Assembly (NCBI RefSeq): GCF_003255815.1
Contig: NC_037682.1
Coordinates: forward strand, 966,944-1,030,943
Direction: 5' to 3'
DNA from: Theropithecus gelada
Taxonomy: Eukaryota > Chordata > Mammalia > Primates > Cercopithecidae
Length of the DNA: 64,000 nucleotides
This document shows, piece after piece, positions 41,208 to 54,288 of this stretch. The position numbers and the translations under genes were made by a program. A model generated the notes under the pieces. That model had not been told where the DNA came from, made no database searches, and saw nothing but the letters and a program-made list of their open reading frames with translations. Each line of letters opens with the position of its first letter. Position 1 is the stretch's first letter.

Positions 41208-42634
41208 TTTTTTTTGAGATCATCTCATTCTGTCACCTAGGCTGGAATGCACCCAGGAAGTGGTGCAATCTCCCTGCAACCTCTGCCACCTCAGCCCCCG
41301 CAAGCAGCTGGGATTACAGGCACCTGCCACCATGCCCGTCAAGACAGGGTTTCACCATGTTGGCCAGGTTGGTCTTGAACTCTTGACCTCAAGTCATCCA
41401 CCTGCCTTGGCCTTCCAAAGTGCTGGGATTACAGGCATGAGCCACCGCGCTCGGCCTTTTTTTTTTTTTTTTTTTTTTTGAGATGGAGTCTTGGTCTGTC
41501 ACTCAGGCTGGAGTGCAGTGGTGTGATCTGGGCTCACTGCAACCTCTGCCTCCTGGGTTCAAGAGATTCTCCTGCCTCAGCCTCCTGGGTAGCTGGGATG
41601 ACAGGTGCCTGCCACAATACCTGGCTAATTTTTTTATTTTTAGTAGAAACGGGGTTTCGCCATGTTGGCCAGTCTGGTCTCAAACTCCTGATCTCAAGTG
41701 ATGTGCCCTGCTTTGGGGTCCCAAAGTGCTGGGACCACTGCGTCTGCTTCTCCCTGTTTTCGTTTTTCTTTTTCTTTTTTTTTTTGAGACGGAGTCTCAC
41801 TCTGTCACCCAGGCTGGAGTGCAGCGTCGCGATGTCAGTTAACCGCAGCCTCCGCCTCCTGGGTTCAAGCAATTCTCCTGCCTCAGCCTCCTGAGTAGCT
41901 GGGATTACAGGTGCCTGCCACACGCCTAGCTAATTTTTGTATATTTAGTAGAGACTGGGTTTCACCATTTTGGCCAAGCCGGTCTTGAACTCCTGACATT
42001 GTGATCCACCCACCCCGGCCTCCCAAAGTACTGGGATTACAGGCGTGAGCCACCCCGCCCGGCCTCTCCCCATTTTTCTTTTTTTTGAGACAGTCTCTCA
42101 CTCTGTCGGCCAGGCTGGAGTGCAGTGGTGCGATCTCGGCTCACTGCAAGCTCCGCCTCCCGGGTTCACGCCATTCTCCTGCCTCAGCCTCCTGAGTAGC
42201 TGAGACCACAGGCACCCGCCACCGCGCCCGGCTAATTTTTTGTATTTTTAGTAGAGACGGGGTTTCACCGTGGTCTCGATCTCCTGACCTCACGATCTGC
42301 CCGCCTCGGCCTCCCAAAGTGCTGGGATTACAGGCATGAGCCACCATGCCCGGTCCCCATTTTTCAATACAGGGCTTTCACTCTGTTACCCAGGCTGGAG
42401 TGCAGTGGTGCAATCTTGGCTCACTGTAGCCCACCTCCCAGGCTCAAGTGATCCTCCTGCCTGTAGCTGGGATTACAGGTGTGCACCACCATGCATGGCT
42501 AATTTTCTATTTTTTGTAGAGATGGGGTCTCACCACACTACCTAGGCTGGTCTCAAATTTCTGGGCTCATGTGATCCTCCTGCTGCAGCCTCCTAAAGTG
42601 CAGGGATTACAGGTGTGAGCCACTGCACCCGGCC
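41208..42634 (-). mobile_element. Five head-to-tail minus-strand Alus
   Basis: Alus at 41208-41455, 41457-41745, 41771-42063, 42076-42355 and 42366-42634, all in one orientation with almost no spacer. They lie in the convergent gap between TALDO1 and GATD1. Confidence 0.88.
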
Positions 42635-43590
42635 ACCTTTATGGATCCTAACCCGAACCTGAAACCCAGTGCAGCAGATCAGCCCTGCAAATAGTTCGTC
42701 AACTGGAGTTTGAATGCAATGGATTGCACTATGAAGGGCTTGGTGGGATCAGAGATTCGTGGTCTATGGGGTGGTCCCTCTGTTCCCAGAAGCACTACAG
42801 GGTGACTGCCACAGAGAGTCTTGGTCAGGCTGCAGGGAGAACAAGGCAAGGGGGCTCCTGGACCCACACCTGTCCAACCTCCCAGTTGTGGACCTGAAAG
42901 TCCAGCCTTGCCAGTGATCCAAGGACTGCCCTGGGCCCCACCCAGAGGTCAGCAGGGGACCTCCCCACGACTCTAGGGCAGCCGCTTCCTCCTCCCCTCC
43001 CTGAAAGCCTCTGCCAGGTCTAGACCCATGTGCCCCATGCCTTTTTGCAGATTGCAGGTTGGTCCTTCCTGGCTCCAGGGATACCAGGCACTGCAAAGAG
43101 GGTCCATTGAGCCCCCATTTACTAGGGTCTGGAGCAGCTTCTGGACTTGCCCCCACCCCTCCAAAGGCAGGGACAGCACTGGGCCGTAGGATGGAGCTGC
43201 AGCTTCTCACCCTGAACCTGAAACAAGCTACCTTACCTTACACCAGGCATCTGGCCGCCTCTCCTCAGTTCCAACCTGGGTTGGGCACGCCTGGCCCATC
43301 CAGGGTGCAGAGGGGACAACCCTGGGGCAGAGCAGCAGGCCAGGGAGGCAGCTGGGCTGCCAGTGCCCCTGATCAAAACCAGTGCAGGGCTCTTCCCCAC
43401 ACCAACCTCCACTGCTGAGGAGTCCCTCCTATCCTTCAAGGCTTCCCACAGTAGGTCAGGCCTCTGCCTCTGAGCCCGTCAACAGGCTAAGTCCTAAGAG
43501 GACATTAAAGGTCCTGTGGCTCCCAAAGATTAACAGCACCAGTATCTCCAAAGAGACCCAGCAGAACGGGGCTCTGGGGATATGACTACG
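42635..43590. other. Unique convergent-intergenic stretch
   Basis: GC-rich, repeat-free sequence between Alu clusters. No coding family is recognised. It could lie within or beyond the GATD1 3' UTR. Confidence 0.4.
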
Positions 43591-44530
43591 TTTGTGAGTG
43601 TCGTTCGCAAACACCAAGTTCACCCACTTGCCCCTATAATTCAGTCATCTTAGAACTGTGAAACCATTACCCCAAAATGAAATCTCAAACCTATTTGTCC
43701 CCATTCCCAGCCTCAAACAATCTACTTTCTGTCTGACTTACATTTTCTGGATATTTCACAAAAATGGAATCACAAGGCACAGGCCTTTTGAGACAGGCTT
43801 CTTTCACTCAGCATTCTGTCCGGGTCCGCCCACATCACAGAACGTAAAAGAACTTCACTCCTAGCCGGGCACGGTGGTGTATCCTGCAGTCTCATCTACT
43901 GGGGAGGCTGAGGTGGGAGGATCACTCGAGGCCAGTTCAAGGCTGCGATGAGCAGTAACTGCATCTGCAAACAGTCGATGCACTCCAGCCAGGGCAATAT
44001 AGCAAGACCCTATTAAAAATAACTTCATTCTGGCCTGGCGCGGTGGCTCAAGCCTGTAATCCCAGCACTTTGGGAGACCAAGACGGGTGGATCACGAGGT
44101 CAGAAGATCGAGACCATCCTGACTAACACGGTGAAACCCCGTCTCTACTAAAAAATCCAAAAAAAAAAAAAAAAAAAAAAACTAGCCGGGCGAGGTGGCA
44201 GCGCCTGTAGTCCCAGCTACTCGGGAGGCTGAGGCAGGAGAATGGCGTAAACCCAGGAGGCAGAGCTTGCAGTGAGCTGAGATCGCGCCACTGCACTCCA
44301 GCCTGGGCGACAGAGCGAGACTCTGTCTCAAGAAAAAAAAAAAAATTCATTCCTTTTTAATAGCCAAATAATCTTCCATATGGATACATTACTCTTACTG
44401 ATACCAATGATTACTAAACATTGACAACCCATTGTTTGAAAACAACTTATCCATTATCATGAGCAGTTCTGCTGTGAACACCGGGCACCATCTGTGTGGA
44501 GCTGCATGGTTTTATTCCTCGTGGGTAGAT
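43591..44530 (-). mobile_element. Antisense L1 remnant interrupted by Alu sequences
   Basis: ACCATTACCCCAAAATGAAAT, CTTCTTTCACTCAGCATTCTG and later TAGCCAAATAATCTTCCATAT resemble the L1 reverse strand. A partial plus-strand Alu (43863-44020) and a plus-strand AluY (44032-44345) interrupt it. Reverse-strand AATAAA (TTTATT, 44511-44516) is a weak candidate for the distal GATD1 poly(A) signal. Confidence 0.65.
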
Positions 44531-44882
44531 GAACACACACTGGTACATGGGGAAATCCTCAGCCGCCCTCCGCTGCCCTTCCAGAAGTTCAGTCCTCTTG
44601 CTTTCATCCTCTGCCCCAGCCTGGTGCTGCCCCAAGCCCTGCCCTGGCAGAGAGAGAACTGGGCACAGCGAGGAGGCTCTCTGAGCCAGAGACTTTGCAC
44701 GCAGCTGAGGAATGACACGGGCCTGCAGGCGGCTCACTTGGGGACAGGTCTGTGGGGCCCCGCGTCAGAACCCACTTCACATCCCAAAGCCACACCTGCC
44801 TTGATCTTCAATGCTGGGCTTAATGTCAGATCTGGCTGACCAGAGGAGCTCAGTAAGGCTCACTGGCTCTTCATCCACCCTG

Positions 44883-45052
44883 CTGTGGCCTGAACATGTG
44901 CCCCCAAAACCCACCTGCTCAAGTCCTCACCTGCAAGGGGATGGTATTAGGTGGGGCATCTGGGAGGTCATCCAGTCACAGGGCAGGATGACCGGGCCCG
45001 ACCAGTTTACAGTATGTTCTTATAGGAGCCCAAATGGACTAAGACTTAAGAT
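44883..45052 (+). mobile_element. MLT1/MST-like LTR, internally deleted
   Basis: GTGGCCTGAACATGTGCCCC, GGGATGGTATTAGGTGGGGC and GGAGCCCAAATGGACTAAGAC are hallmark text of the MaLR (MLT1/MST) LTR family. The element is short, so its middle is deleted. Confidence 0.7.
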
Positions 45053-45055
45053 ATG

Positions 45056-46590
45056 AGCTTGCCTGTAATCCCAGCACTTTGGGAGGCTAAGGCGGGTGGA
45101 TCACAAGGTCAGGAGTTCAAGACCAGCCTGACCAAGACGGTGAAACCCCGTCTCTACTAAAAATACCAAAAATTAACCAAGTGTGGTCGCGGGCGCTTGT
45201 AGTCCCAGCTACTCGGGGGGCTGAGGCAGGAGGATCGCTTGAACTCGGAGGGCGGAGGTTGCAGTGAGCCGAGATCGCACTACTACACTCAAGTCTGGGT
45301 AACAGAGACTCCGTCTCAAAAAATAAAAAAATACATGAGCTTAAATTTTTTTTAAAAAAAGTCCTTGTTGGCTGGGTGCAGTGGCTCACGCCTGTAATCC
45401 CAGCACTTTGGGAGGCCAAAGCAGATGGATCAGAAGGTCAAGATATCAAGACCACCCTGGCCAGCATGGTGAAATCTTGTCTCCATTAAAAATACAAAAA
45501 TTAGCTGGGCGTGGTGGTGTGCACCTGTAGTCCCAGCTACCCGGGAGGCTGAGGCAGAATAATCACTTGAACCCAGGAGGCGGAGGTTGCAGTGAGCCGA
45601 GATTGTGCCACTGCATTCCAGCCTGGCGACAGTGAAACTTCATCCAAAAAATAAAATGTTAGCTGGGCACGGTGGCTCAAGCCTGTAATCCCAGCACTTT
45701 GGGAGGTCGAGGCAGGTGGATCACCTGAGGTCAGGAGTTCAAGACCAGCCCGGCCAACATGATGAAACCCCGTCTCTGCTAAAAATACAAAAACTAGTCC
45801 GGGCACGGTGGCTCATACCTGTAATCCTAACACTTCGGGAAGCCGAGGCAGGAGGATCACTTGAGGTCTGGAGTTTGAGACCAGCCTGGCCAACATGATG
45901 AAACACAGTCTCTACTAAAAATACAAAAATTAGCCGGGCGTGGTGGCACATGCCTGTAATCCCAGCTACTCCGGAGGCTGAGGCTGGAGAATCGCTGGAA
46001 CCTGGGAGGCAGCAGTTGCAGTGAGCCTAGATTATGCCACTGCACTCCAGCCTGGGCAACGAGAGAAACTCTGTCTCAAAAAGTAAATAAATAAAATAAG
46101 ATATAAAGTACTTGTCCAGAGACGTCCATCACCACATGGGGGTGAGAGTGGACCCGGGACAGAGCAAGGCCCTGCAGTCAGTGCTAAGTGGGCATCCTGA
46201 CTAATCTGGGAGGCACTGGAGGGACGCAGCCTTCAGGGCGGGGATGTGGCTGCAGCGCTTCCTTCTTCCACTTTTTTCTGAATTCTCCTTATTGAATGGC
46301 TTTATTATTTTTTATTTTTGAGACGGAGTTTCACTCGTTGCCCAGGTTGGAGTGCAATGGCGCAATCTTGGCTCACTGCAACCTCCGCCTCCCAGGTTCA
46401 AGCAATTCTCAAGTCTCAGCCTCCCAAGTAGCTGGGATTACAGGCCCCTGACACCACGCCCAGCTAATTTTTGTATTTTAGTTTCACCATGTTGGCCAGG
46501 CTGGTCTCAAACTCCTGACCTCAGATGATCCGCCCACCTTGGCCTCCCAAAGTGCTGGGATTATAGGCGTGAGCCACCACGCCCAGCCAA
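45056..46590. mobile_element. Alu cluster in the GATD1 3' region
   Basis: Plus-strand Alus: 45056-45330 (5'-truncated), 45369-45655, 45660-45800 (partial) running into 45800-46085. A minus-strand Alu follows at 46308-46590. Relative to GATD1 the first four are antisense and the last is sense. Confidence 0.85.
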
Positions 46591-47573
46591 CTGAATGCTT
46601 TTACGATCACAAGAGGCCTCCTGGCAGGTCACTGGCACCAGGAGCCACCCTCGTGCTTGGGAATGGCTGTGGCTGAAACGGGAAGGTGGGCAGGAGGAAG
46701 GCCTTCGATGGCTCAAACTGGGGAACTGTGAGGAAGAAGAAGGCCTAAGCTTCTCCTAAGGCCCTACAATGGGGCCAGCAGGCAGCCCGCTGGAAGGCCA
46801 GGGCCCAGGCCAGGTGCCCAGCAGGCCAGACCACTGTCTGCCCTTGACAGCCGCTGTACTCGAGGCCACTCTGCAAGGCCGTGGGGGACAGCACTTTCCT
46901 CTCATCGAGAATCTCATGGTCTCATATTCACAACTAAACATGCCTCTCGATGCTTAGACAGGACAGGGTGGATCGCGGAGGTGCTTACACTTTGAAACCA
47001 CATCCCAGGAAGACTCCTTCAACAGCAAAGTACTGCCAGTGCCCGTCAGCCTCGGGGCAGGAGGTGCTGCTCCCAAAAAACTCCATTCACCTTTGGCCGA
47101 AGTTCTGAGCCAGCTCCCGCCGACTGGGTCCTCCCCTCAAGGCCCCCACCAACGGTGAAAGGGGTGGTGCGTGGCAGACAGACCACGACAGGGCAAGCCC
47201 CCACAGAGGACCCCTGAGCCGACTCTGTCTAGTCAACAGCGACCGCGCTTGGCAACCAGTCCTCCCTGGAAAACCCGGCCTGGAATTCCCGAGGACCACC
47301 CAGCAGCTAGCACGCCTCCCCAGGCACCTGGGGTCTCTTCTCTGCCTCCTACCAGAGAACATGCAGGGGGATGGGGGCTTAGATCCCCCAGGAGAGCCGA
47401 CACCCCCTTAGAGCTGATTCCAGGAGGCCTCCAACAATCCCATCAGGGTCAGACTGGGCTGCCATCCACGGCCCTTGTCAGGAGGGAAGAGGCGGGGTCC
47501 CTGAAGCCTGAGACGGGGCTGTCTGCCTCTGGAGACACCTGGGCTGTCTCGGGGGTGCATCTACCCAGCAGGT
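46591..47573 (-). other. GATD1: Probable GATD1 3' UTR, proximal part
   Basis: Repeat-free sequence directly downstream of the GATD1 stop codon on the minus strand. No poly(A) hexamer is seen in it, so the 3' UTR probably continues left. Candidates are the reverse-strand AATAAA at 46301-46306 (at an Alu tail) or 44511-44516. The end cannot be fixed from sequence alone. Confidence 0.45.
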
Positions 47574-50500
47574 TCATTTCCTACAGGACAGACGTGTGGT
47601 CAGGGCTTGGGCAAAAGCACCGGGTGCAGCTCTGCTGATATGGCAGGAATGTGCCCAGCCCTCACCGGCTGCCACAGAGGAAGAGCAGGTTCTGCACGGC
47701 CGGGACAGTGGAGCTGGCATTCTGGCCCGTGACCAGGTGGCGGTCCAGCACAACGTGCACGGCGTCAGGCTCACTTGCTGGGGAGGACCAAGGGCACCAG
47801 CCTCAGGCAATGTCCACCCACCCACTGAGAGCCCCGGGCTCCAGGCAAGCGCCCAGGGTCAGCAGTAGGTCAGCCTGTCTGGGTCTGAGTCAGTGTCATG
47901 GGGGTCTGAAGGACCCAGGGCGCAGGAGGCTTCTCCCCCAGGCTGCCGCAGACAAGCCCCCCACCCCATCTTCTGTAGGTGCAGGGGGCACCCTCAGGGC
48001 TCACCACTGAAGCAGGCGCCCGAATCCTTCACAAAGTCCTCCACCACGAGCGGCAGGCGGGCGAAGCCGGGGGCCCTGATGAGCTCACACACAGAGGGCT
48101 GCGGGAGGTGGGTGGGGGCTCCTGAGCCAGGCCCAGGCCCTGAGGCCCACCCCAGGGGTCAGGAAGGTCAAATCAGGGCAGGGAGCCTCACCCAACCAAG
48201 TGGGACTGGGGGTGTCACTGCTCATAACAGGGATAGCTGCTAAGGCTGGAGGCCAGAGAGATGACAAAGTCCAGCCACCTTCCCATGGGGTGTCCCTGAG
48301 AGCGACAAGGCCACTACAGGAGGAGGGGGCCAGCTCCCCCAGCACCAGAGCACACAGGTGACTAGAATGAGAAGAGCTTAGTGGGGTGAGCCCCTTGGGG
48401 CGGCACCCTCTGGGCAGGAGTGAATCTAACCACTCACCCAAGGGGTCACGCCCACTTGTAACCTGAGACTAGGTTGGTGTCATCCCTCGGGGGCAGCACT
48501 GAGTACCCACTAAGGAGGGGTCCCCTCAGCAGGGAAAGTGACATCTGAGCTGGGGGCCAGTTCCATTTCCAGTGAAACCAGCCTCGGCACAGCGGCCACC
48601 ACTCCCTGCCTCAGGGCCTGTGGATCAGCTGCTCCCACAGCCGTCCCCGGTGTCCACTGAGCCCACTTCACAGTCTTTGGGCCTCAGATCGACACAGGCT
48701 GTGTCTCCGAGGACACCCTGGCTGGGCTCTCAGCCCCTCCAACTGCACACACAGGTCTGATGCCCCTCCCTCCCCATGTCCCCTGGTGAGTGGGCCTAGG
48801 CTCCCAGGAGACTAGGGACCAGAAGTTCTGGAGTCTCCGTCCTCATCTCTGGCTGTTGTGGGGGAGGACAGAGCAGGGAGCACAGGGTGCCTCTGTCCTC
48901 CAGGCACTCACCCCTGTCAGGCTGTAGCCGTGGAACACCCAGGATCTGTCCTCGTTGGTGGCACAGCACAAGGCGGCGACACCGTGGCCAACGGCGCAGA
49001 TGGGCTCTGAAAGTGGCACACAGCGTTGAGGCCCTGGACCCCGCCACCCGCATCATGAAGCCCCTCCCAGACGCCCCTGCTTGTGGCTCCCCCAGGCCTG
49101 TGCCGCCTGCCTGGCCCCCTCCTCCCAGGTTTCCCTGGAAACCAGGCTCAGCACCTGAGGTGTCCTGGCTCAGCCTGCATAGCTGGCATCAGGAATCTGC
49201 TCAGGGGACCTGGTGCTTCAGGACTAGGCTCTGGTTTAGAGCCCAGATCTCAGGTTTTGGCGGCTGAGACACACGGAGAGGAGGTCCTGAGGTTCCAGGT
49301 CTGTTTACCAAACCCCAGGACACTGCCCGGCAACCCCACTGCATAGCTGACCAGGCCGCCCACCACCCTGGCAGGTGCTGTGGGTCAGGCCCCTCCCTGG
49401 CTAGACAGGACGCCCCTGTGCGGGCGGGAGGTGAGTCTGAGGCAGTGCCTGTGCCTTGCGGTGGGGCCACCCTGGCTCCATCCGAAAGGCTGAGTGTGTT
49501 CCCATGGCTGAGGTGGCCACAAACAACTGCTGCCTGTCCAGGCCATGCTGCGGACAGCAGCCCAGCTCCTACCCACAAAGGGTGCTGCATAGAGCACTGG
49601 CTTGTCCACCCCGGCCAGTGGACACACTCATCACAGCCCAACCCTGAGCCGGGGCAGCTGCCAGGTCTCCTCAAACAGCCGTCCTCCCTGCACCCCCGCC
49701 AGCCTCGAGCCCCAAGCCCGGCCCTGGATGCCAGGCTCTCCCAGAAGGAACCAGCCTGGTGTCCTGCCTTGCTCAGGAGGGCATGGCCCCCACCCTCGGG
49801 AGACTGCCCAGAGGCCTGCAAGATGGTCACCAGAAGAGGACAAAGTGTGTGTCGGGAGAGGGGGCGGTCACTGCCTCCTGCCCACAACCACCTCAGCGGC
49901 CACTGACCAGATACCCAGAAATGCCTACCTGGGGTCTTCCCACCTCTCTTCTGCTGGTGGGAGACCCATTTCTCGTAGGGCTGCACATCCAACCCCTCCC
50001 CTGGGTCCCAGGGGTCACCTACTGCTCTCAGAGTGGAAGTGCTGCAGGATACGGGCCAGGGAGCCACTGCTGGCCAGGTCGGTCAGGGCCCCAGGACAGC
50101 TGGGGATCAGGAGGGCATGGTACCGGGCACCTGGGGGGAGACCACAGACCAGGTAGCAGCCACACATCAATCAAAGTGAGACCACCTGCAGGACCGGGCC
50201 CAAGTACGTGGCCAGGACAGACCCTCCACAGGGACCAGCCAGCCTAGTGATGGCATCTGTCCCTTTTCCTCCATGGGCTACAGCTCCCAAGGGCCCCCCT
50301 GACTTTCCCGTCTCCACACACTCATCATCTCTCCTCCTCAGAGGAGCTCAGAAACTCTGGGGCCCAGGATGTGGGGCTGGAGGCTGCCCCAGATGGTCAC
50401 AGGGCTTCAGGGGCAGAACCAGGGAGCTCACTAAGACCCCAAACCTATCTGGAACCCTTGACCCTCCAAGGTCCCAGGCACCCCACCCCAAGGAGTGGGT

Positions 50501-53500
50501 CCCAGGCCTACCATCAATCGACTCGAGCTTGGCGGGGCTGGCATAGGCCTTGAGGCGGAAGTCTTGCACCCAGCGTGCATTGCTCTCGGTCACATCCACA
50601 AATTCCATGGCTTTCCCCTGGAGGAGCAGAGCCCAGGGGCCAAGGGTCAGCACCAGGAATGTCCCTGTCAGCTCAGAAGGAGCTTGAAAATGCCGACAAG
50701 GAACCCAACAGCATCCCCTTGAGGTACAAAGGCACCCGACCACCCAGCCTCCTCCACTGGGTCTCCCAGGTTGGGGTGGCCTGTCCCAGCAGCAGCCTCA
50801 GTAGTTTATTTCCTATCCAACCCACCAACCAAAAATTTTTATACATCATAAACAAAAACCTGCAGTGATGAACACATAATGAATGCATCCTTACTGTGAC
50901 TTTATCTACATCTGATATCCCTGGGTCACCCACGATCAGAGGGTGGAGAACTGCTCCCAGTGGAAACATGTGTGCCCCTTACAGCAGGGCTGCGCCTTGG
51001 TCTCCGGCTCACACACGTGCACAAGCACAGACCCGCAGCGAAAAGGTCTCCTTTGGGCCGGGTGTGGCGGCTCACACCTGTAATCCCAGCACTTCGGGAG
51101 GCCGAGGTGGGCGGATCACCTGAGGTTGGGAGTTCAAGACCATCCTGGCCAACACAACGCAACCCCATCTCTACTAAAAATACAAAATTTGCCGGGCATG
51201 GTGGCATGTGCCTGTAATCCCAGCTACTCGGGAGGCTGAGGCAGGAGGACTGCTTGAACCCGGGAGGCAGAGGTTGCAGTGAGCCGAGATCACTCCAATG
51301 TACTCCAGCCTGGGCAACAAGAGCGAAACTCCGTCTCAAAAAAAAAAAAAAAGAAAGAAAACAAAAGAAAAGGTCTCCCTCATCACAGGTGGGGTCAGAG
51401 CCCAGGAAATGGGGACCGGGACAGGAGGACACAACCAGGGTTTGGTCACAGACCCTTCACTCCTCTACCAACTCCAGGGGCTCCCCACTCCTCCCAGGCA
51501 GCAGAGGCACTCTCCTGACCTTGCCCCCAGAGAGGTGGAGACAGACCCCAAGTGTCCAGTGGGGAAGGAGAGGCTGGACTTACCCCAGGGGTGGCCACCT
51601 GCAGGTTGAAGGCGGTGCTGGCCATTGTGAAACAGTGGAGGAAGGACTGGGCCGACACACCTGCAGAGGGTCCCGGTGAGTGTGGGCTCCACAGGACTAG
51701 CCTGCCCCGCCTCAGGGTGCTACCCAGACACCCCCATGGCCTCACCCGACCCCAGAACACCCTGAGGAGCAGCCCTCTCCCCTACACCCAGGGCCCACTA
51801 CTTGAAGCCCTGGGGCAGGGCCAGCCACCCATTCATGTCCAGAAGGAGGAAGCTGGGAAAGCGTCAGAGGGGCACAACCAGGTATGCCAGACCTGTAGGC
51901 CATCCCGAGGCCTGCATCCCCCATGGCAAGCTCTTTCCCCAGCCTGACACTGTCACCTCCGCCCCAGCCAGAGGCCGGGACAGGATGCAGCCTACCTCAA
52001 CTGTCCATGCCACTCCCACACCCCAGCCTCATCCTGGTGCTAACAGAGCCATGCGAGGCCTTTCTGGAAGGCAAACCTGGGTGTGAGGGTCACAGAGTTC
52101 AGCTCATCCTCTCACTGAACCACCAGGGACTGAGGCCCTCAGGCACCATGGAGAATGCAGAAGTGTCCTGGCCCCTCCTCACCCACTCCAGGGAAAGTGC
52201 TCAGGGACCCTTTCCTCACAAGGGTTCTGAGACTCTGGCCCTCCCCTCCAGCTTTTCCCAGCCCCCTTCTGCCCCTCAAAGAACTTTTAAAAAAAGAAAC
52301 CCAGGGCCGGGCGCGGTGGCTCAAGCCTGTAATCCCAGCACTTTGGGAGGCCGAGACGGGCGGATCACGAGGTCAGGAGATCGAGACCATCCTGGCTAAC
52401 ACGATGAAACCCCGTCTCTACTAAAAGATACAAAAAACTAGCCGGGCGTGGTGGCGGGCGCCTGTAGTCCCAGCTACTCCGGAGGCTGAGGCAGGAGAAT
52501 GGCGTGAACCCGGGAGGCGGAGCTTGCAGTGAGCCGAGATCCGGCCACTGCACTCCAGCCTGGGCGACAGAGCGAGACTCCGTCTCAAAAAAAAAAGAAA
52601 CCCAACACACCACGCCCCATCCAGAAGGCTCTGGGGGTCACTGTCCCACCAGGGGAAGGACACAGCCCAGCCCACCCTGGCTGCCGGAGAGCACGTACAA
52701 GTTTATTCCAAAGTAGCGTGAGCTGCATCTTTCTACATTTACTTTAATTCTGGGGCCCAATCTGTCACTAGGCTGGAGCGCAGTGGCACGATCTCGGCTC
52801 ACTGCAACCTCCGCATCCCGGGTTCAAGCAATTCTCCGGCCTCAGCCTCCCGAGTAGCTGGGACTACAGGCGAGCGCCACCACACCCGGCTAATCTTCGT
52901 ACTTTTAGTAGAGACGGGGTTTCACCACGTTGGCCAGAATGGTCTCCATCTCTTGACCTCATGATCCGCCCGCCTTGGCCTCCCAAAGTGCTGGGATTAC
53001 AGGTGTGAGCCACTGCGCCCGGCCTCTTCCTTCTTATATAAGTTAATACATATTCACTGTAAAATGCCCTGTAAAGCGCCCAGTAGCCTGCTGCAGGCTC
53101 TGTTCCCCCGGCTGCCAGCCTTTCCGGCCTCCTGAAGTGCTGTCCCCAGCCTGCTGGCCCTAAGACCCCATGTCCCCAACATGCCGGACCTGCTCTGGAA
53201 ACAAGTCCCAACCCACGCCCCCAGGACTGAACCCCACTCAAGGCTCCTCCCACCCGCAGTCCGGCGGCGTAGCTCAGGACCCCCGGAGCTCAGCACGTCG
53301 TGACGCCACAACGCCACAGCCCCATCTCCCCTGTCCACACTTGAGGACCTACAGACTTCAAGAGGGAGACCTCCGGATCCCAACTCCAGCCCCCAGCTCT
53401 CCATGGTGCGGTGACCTTGGGCTGGTCACTTCCCTCTGCAAAGGGCTCAGAACGAAGCCAGGCACCCTCGGGCTCCGCTGCTCATCCCTCCCCGGCTGCC

Positions 53501-54288
53501 CGGAGACCCTGCAGGCTCAGCGCCAGCGGACGCACCCCGCTGCGCTCCGTCCCGCGTGAGCCCCAGGCCAGCAGCGCCCTAGTACCCTGGCCCCAGGACG
53601 GGGGCCGGGGGGGCGCCTTCTCCAGGAGGGGGCTCCGGGCCTCCTCAGGAGCCGGTGGTTCAGAAAGCCAGAGTCCCCGCGGCCGCCCGACCTCAGAGCG
53701 GGGTCAACTCCCCGAACGCCCCCTCCCCACACCCGGGCTCCCCTCTTGGAGCGCAGCGGCCTCGGGGACCAAGCCCAGGCACGCGGTTCCCTCCGCTAGA
53801 AACGTCGGGCCCGCGAAATCGCCGCGCAGAAGAGACTCGGGGGAGCGACGCGGCGCCTTGATGCATCCCGACCCCGCCCCGATCTCCATCCCGACCCCCG
53901 GACCCCGCCCCGAGTTCCATCCCGACCCCTCCGACCCCGAGCTCCATCCCAACCCCCGGACCCCGCCCCGAGTTCCATCCCGACCCCTCCGACCCCGAGC
54001 TCCATCCTAACCCGCGACCCCGTCCCCGTCCCAGTCCCCGCCCCCGCCCCGAGCTCCATCCCAACCCCGACCCCGCCCGCCCGTCCCCGGCCCGTGCCCC
54101 GCGCCCTCAGCGGCTTCGGCTTCCAGCGCCACGTGACGCGCGCCCACCGCGTCCCGAACCTCCCGCCCCGGGCAGCCCCGTCGCGGACGCTCTTCGGACA
54201 CCGGCCCAGGACGCCGGGCCTCACCTTCCGCGGCGCCGCTGGCCACGAGCAGACAGGCCGGCCTGCTAGGGAGCCGCTCCGACGCCAT
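47574..54288 (-). CDS. GATD1: GATD1 (PDDC1), glutamine-amidotransferase-like DJ-1/PfpI-fold protein, complete
   Basis: Member of the class I glutamine amidotransferase/DJ-1/PfpI superfamily; its biochemical role is not settled. Exons in transcript order: 54288-54225, 51660-51584, 50617-50512, 50130-50023, 49006-48912, 48098-48005, 47777-47666, 47580-47574. They sum to 663 nt, or 220 residues plus TGA, equal to the human protein. It starts MASERLPSRPACLLVAS and ends LLFLCGSRK. The nucleophile-elbow position (PICAVGHGVAAL, Cys122, codon 48998-48996) aligns with DJ-1 Cys106. FHGYSL replaces FDSYSL of recalled human. The final coding exon adds only G-AAA-TGA. If that 85-bp intron is retained, the donor itself supplies TGA and the protein would end GSR, one residue shorter. 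Intron 1 is 2.6 kb and contains three Alus and a 58-bp repeat. There is no signal peptide or membrane segment. Confidence 0.96.
51056..51360 (+). mobile_element. Alu in GATD1 intron 2 (antisense to gene)
   Basis: Plus-strand Alu flanked by GAAAAGGTCTCC before (about 51041-51052) and after (about 51368-51379), with an A/G-rich tail. It sits between GATD1 exons 2 and 3. Confidence 0.88.
52303..53022. mobile_element. Monkey-type AluY and a tail-less Alu in GATD1 intron 1
   Basis: Plus-strand AluY 52303-52598 carries GAGATCCGGCCACTGC and is flanked by AAAAAGAAACCCA on both sides. A minus-strand Alu without a clear poly(T) head is at about 52745-53022. Confidence 0.88.
53861..54075. repeat. 58-bp C-rich repeat in GATD1 intron 1
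   Basis: CCCCGCCCCGAGTTCCATCC recurs at a 58-bp step (AGTTCCAT at 53913 and 53971), with half-unit similarity to CCCCGAGCTCCATCCC in between, and decays toward 54075. The minus-strand frame stays open as Gly/Ser-rich repeats, but the array lies inside the intron. Confidence 0.85.
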
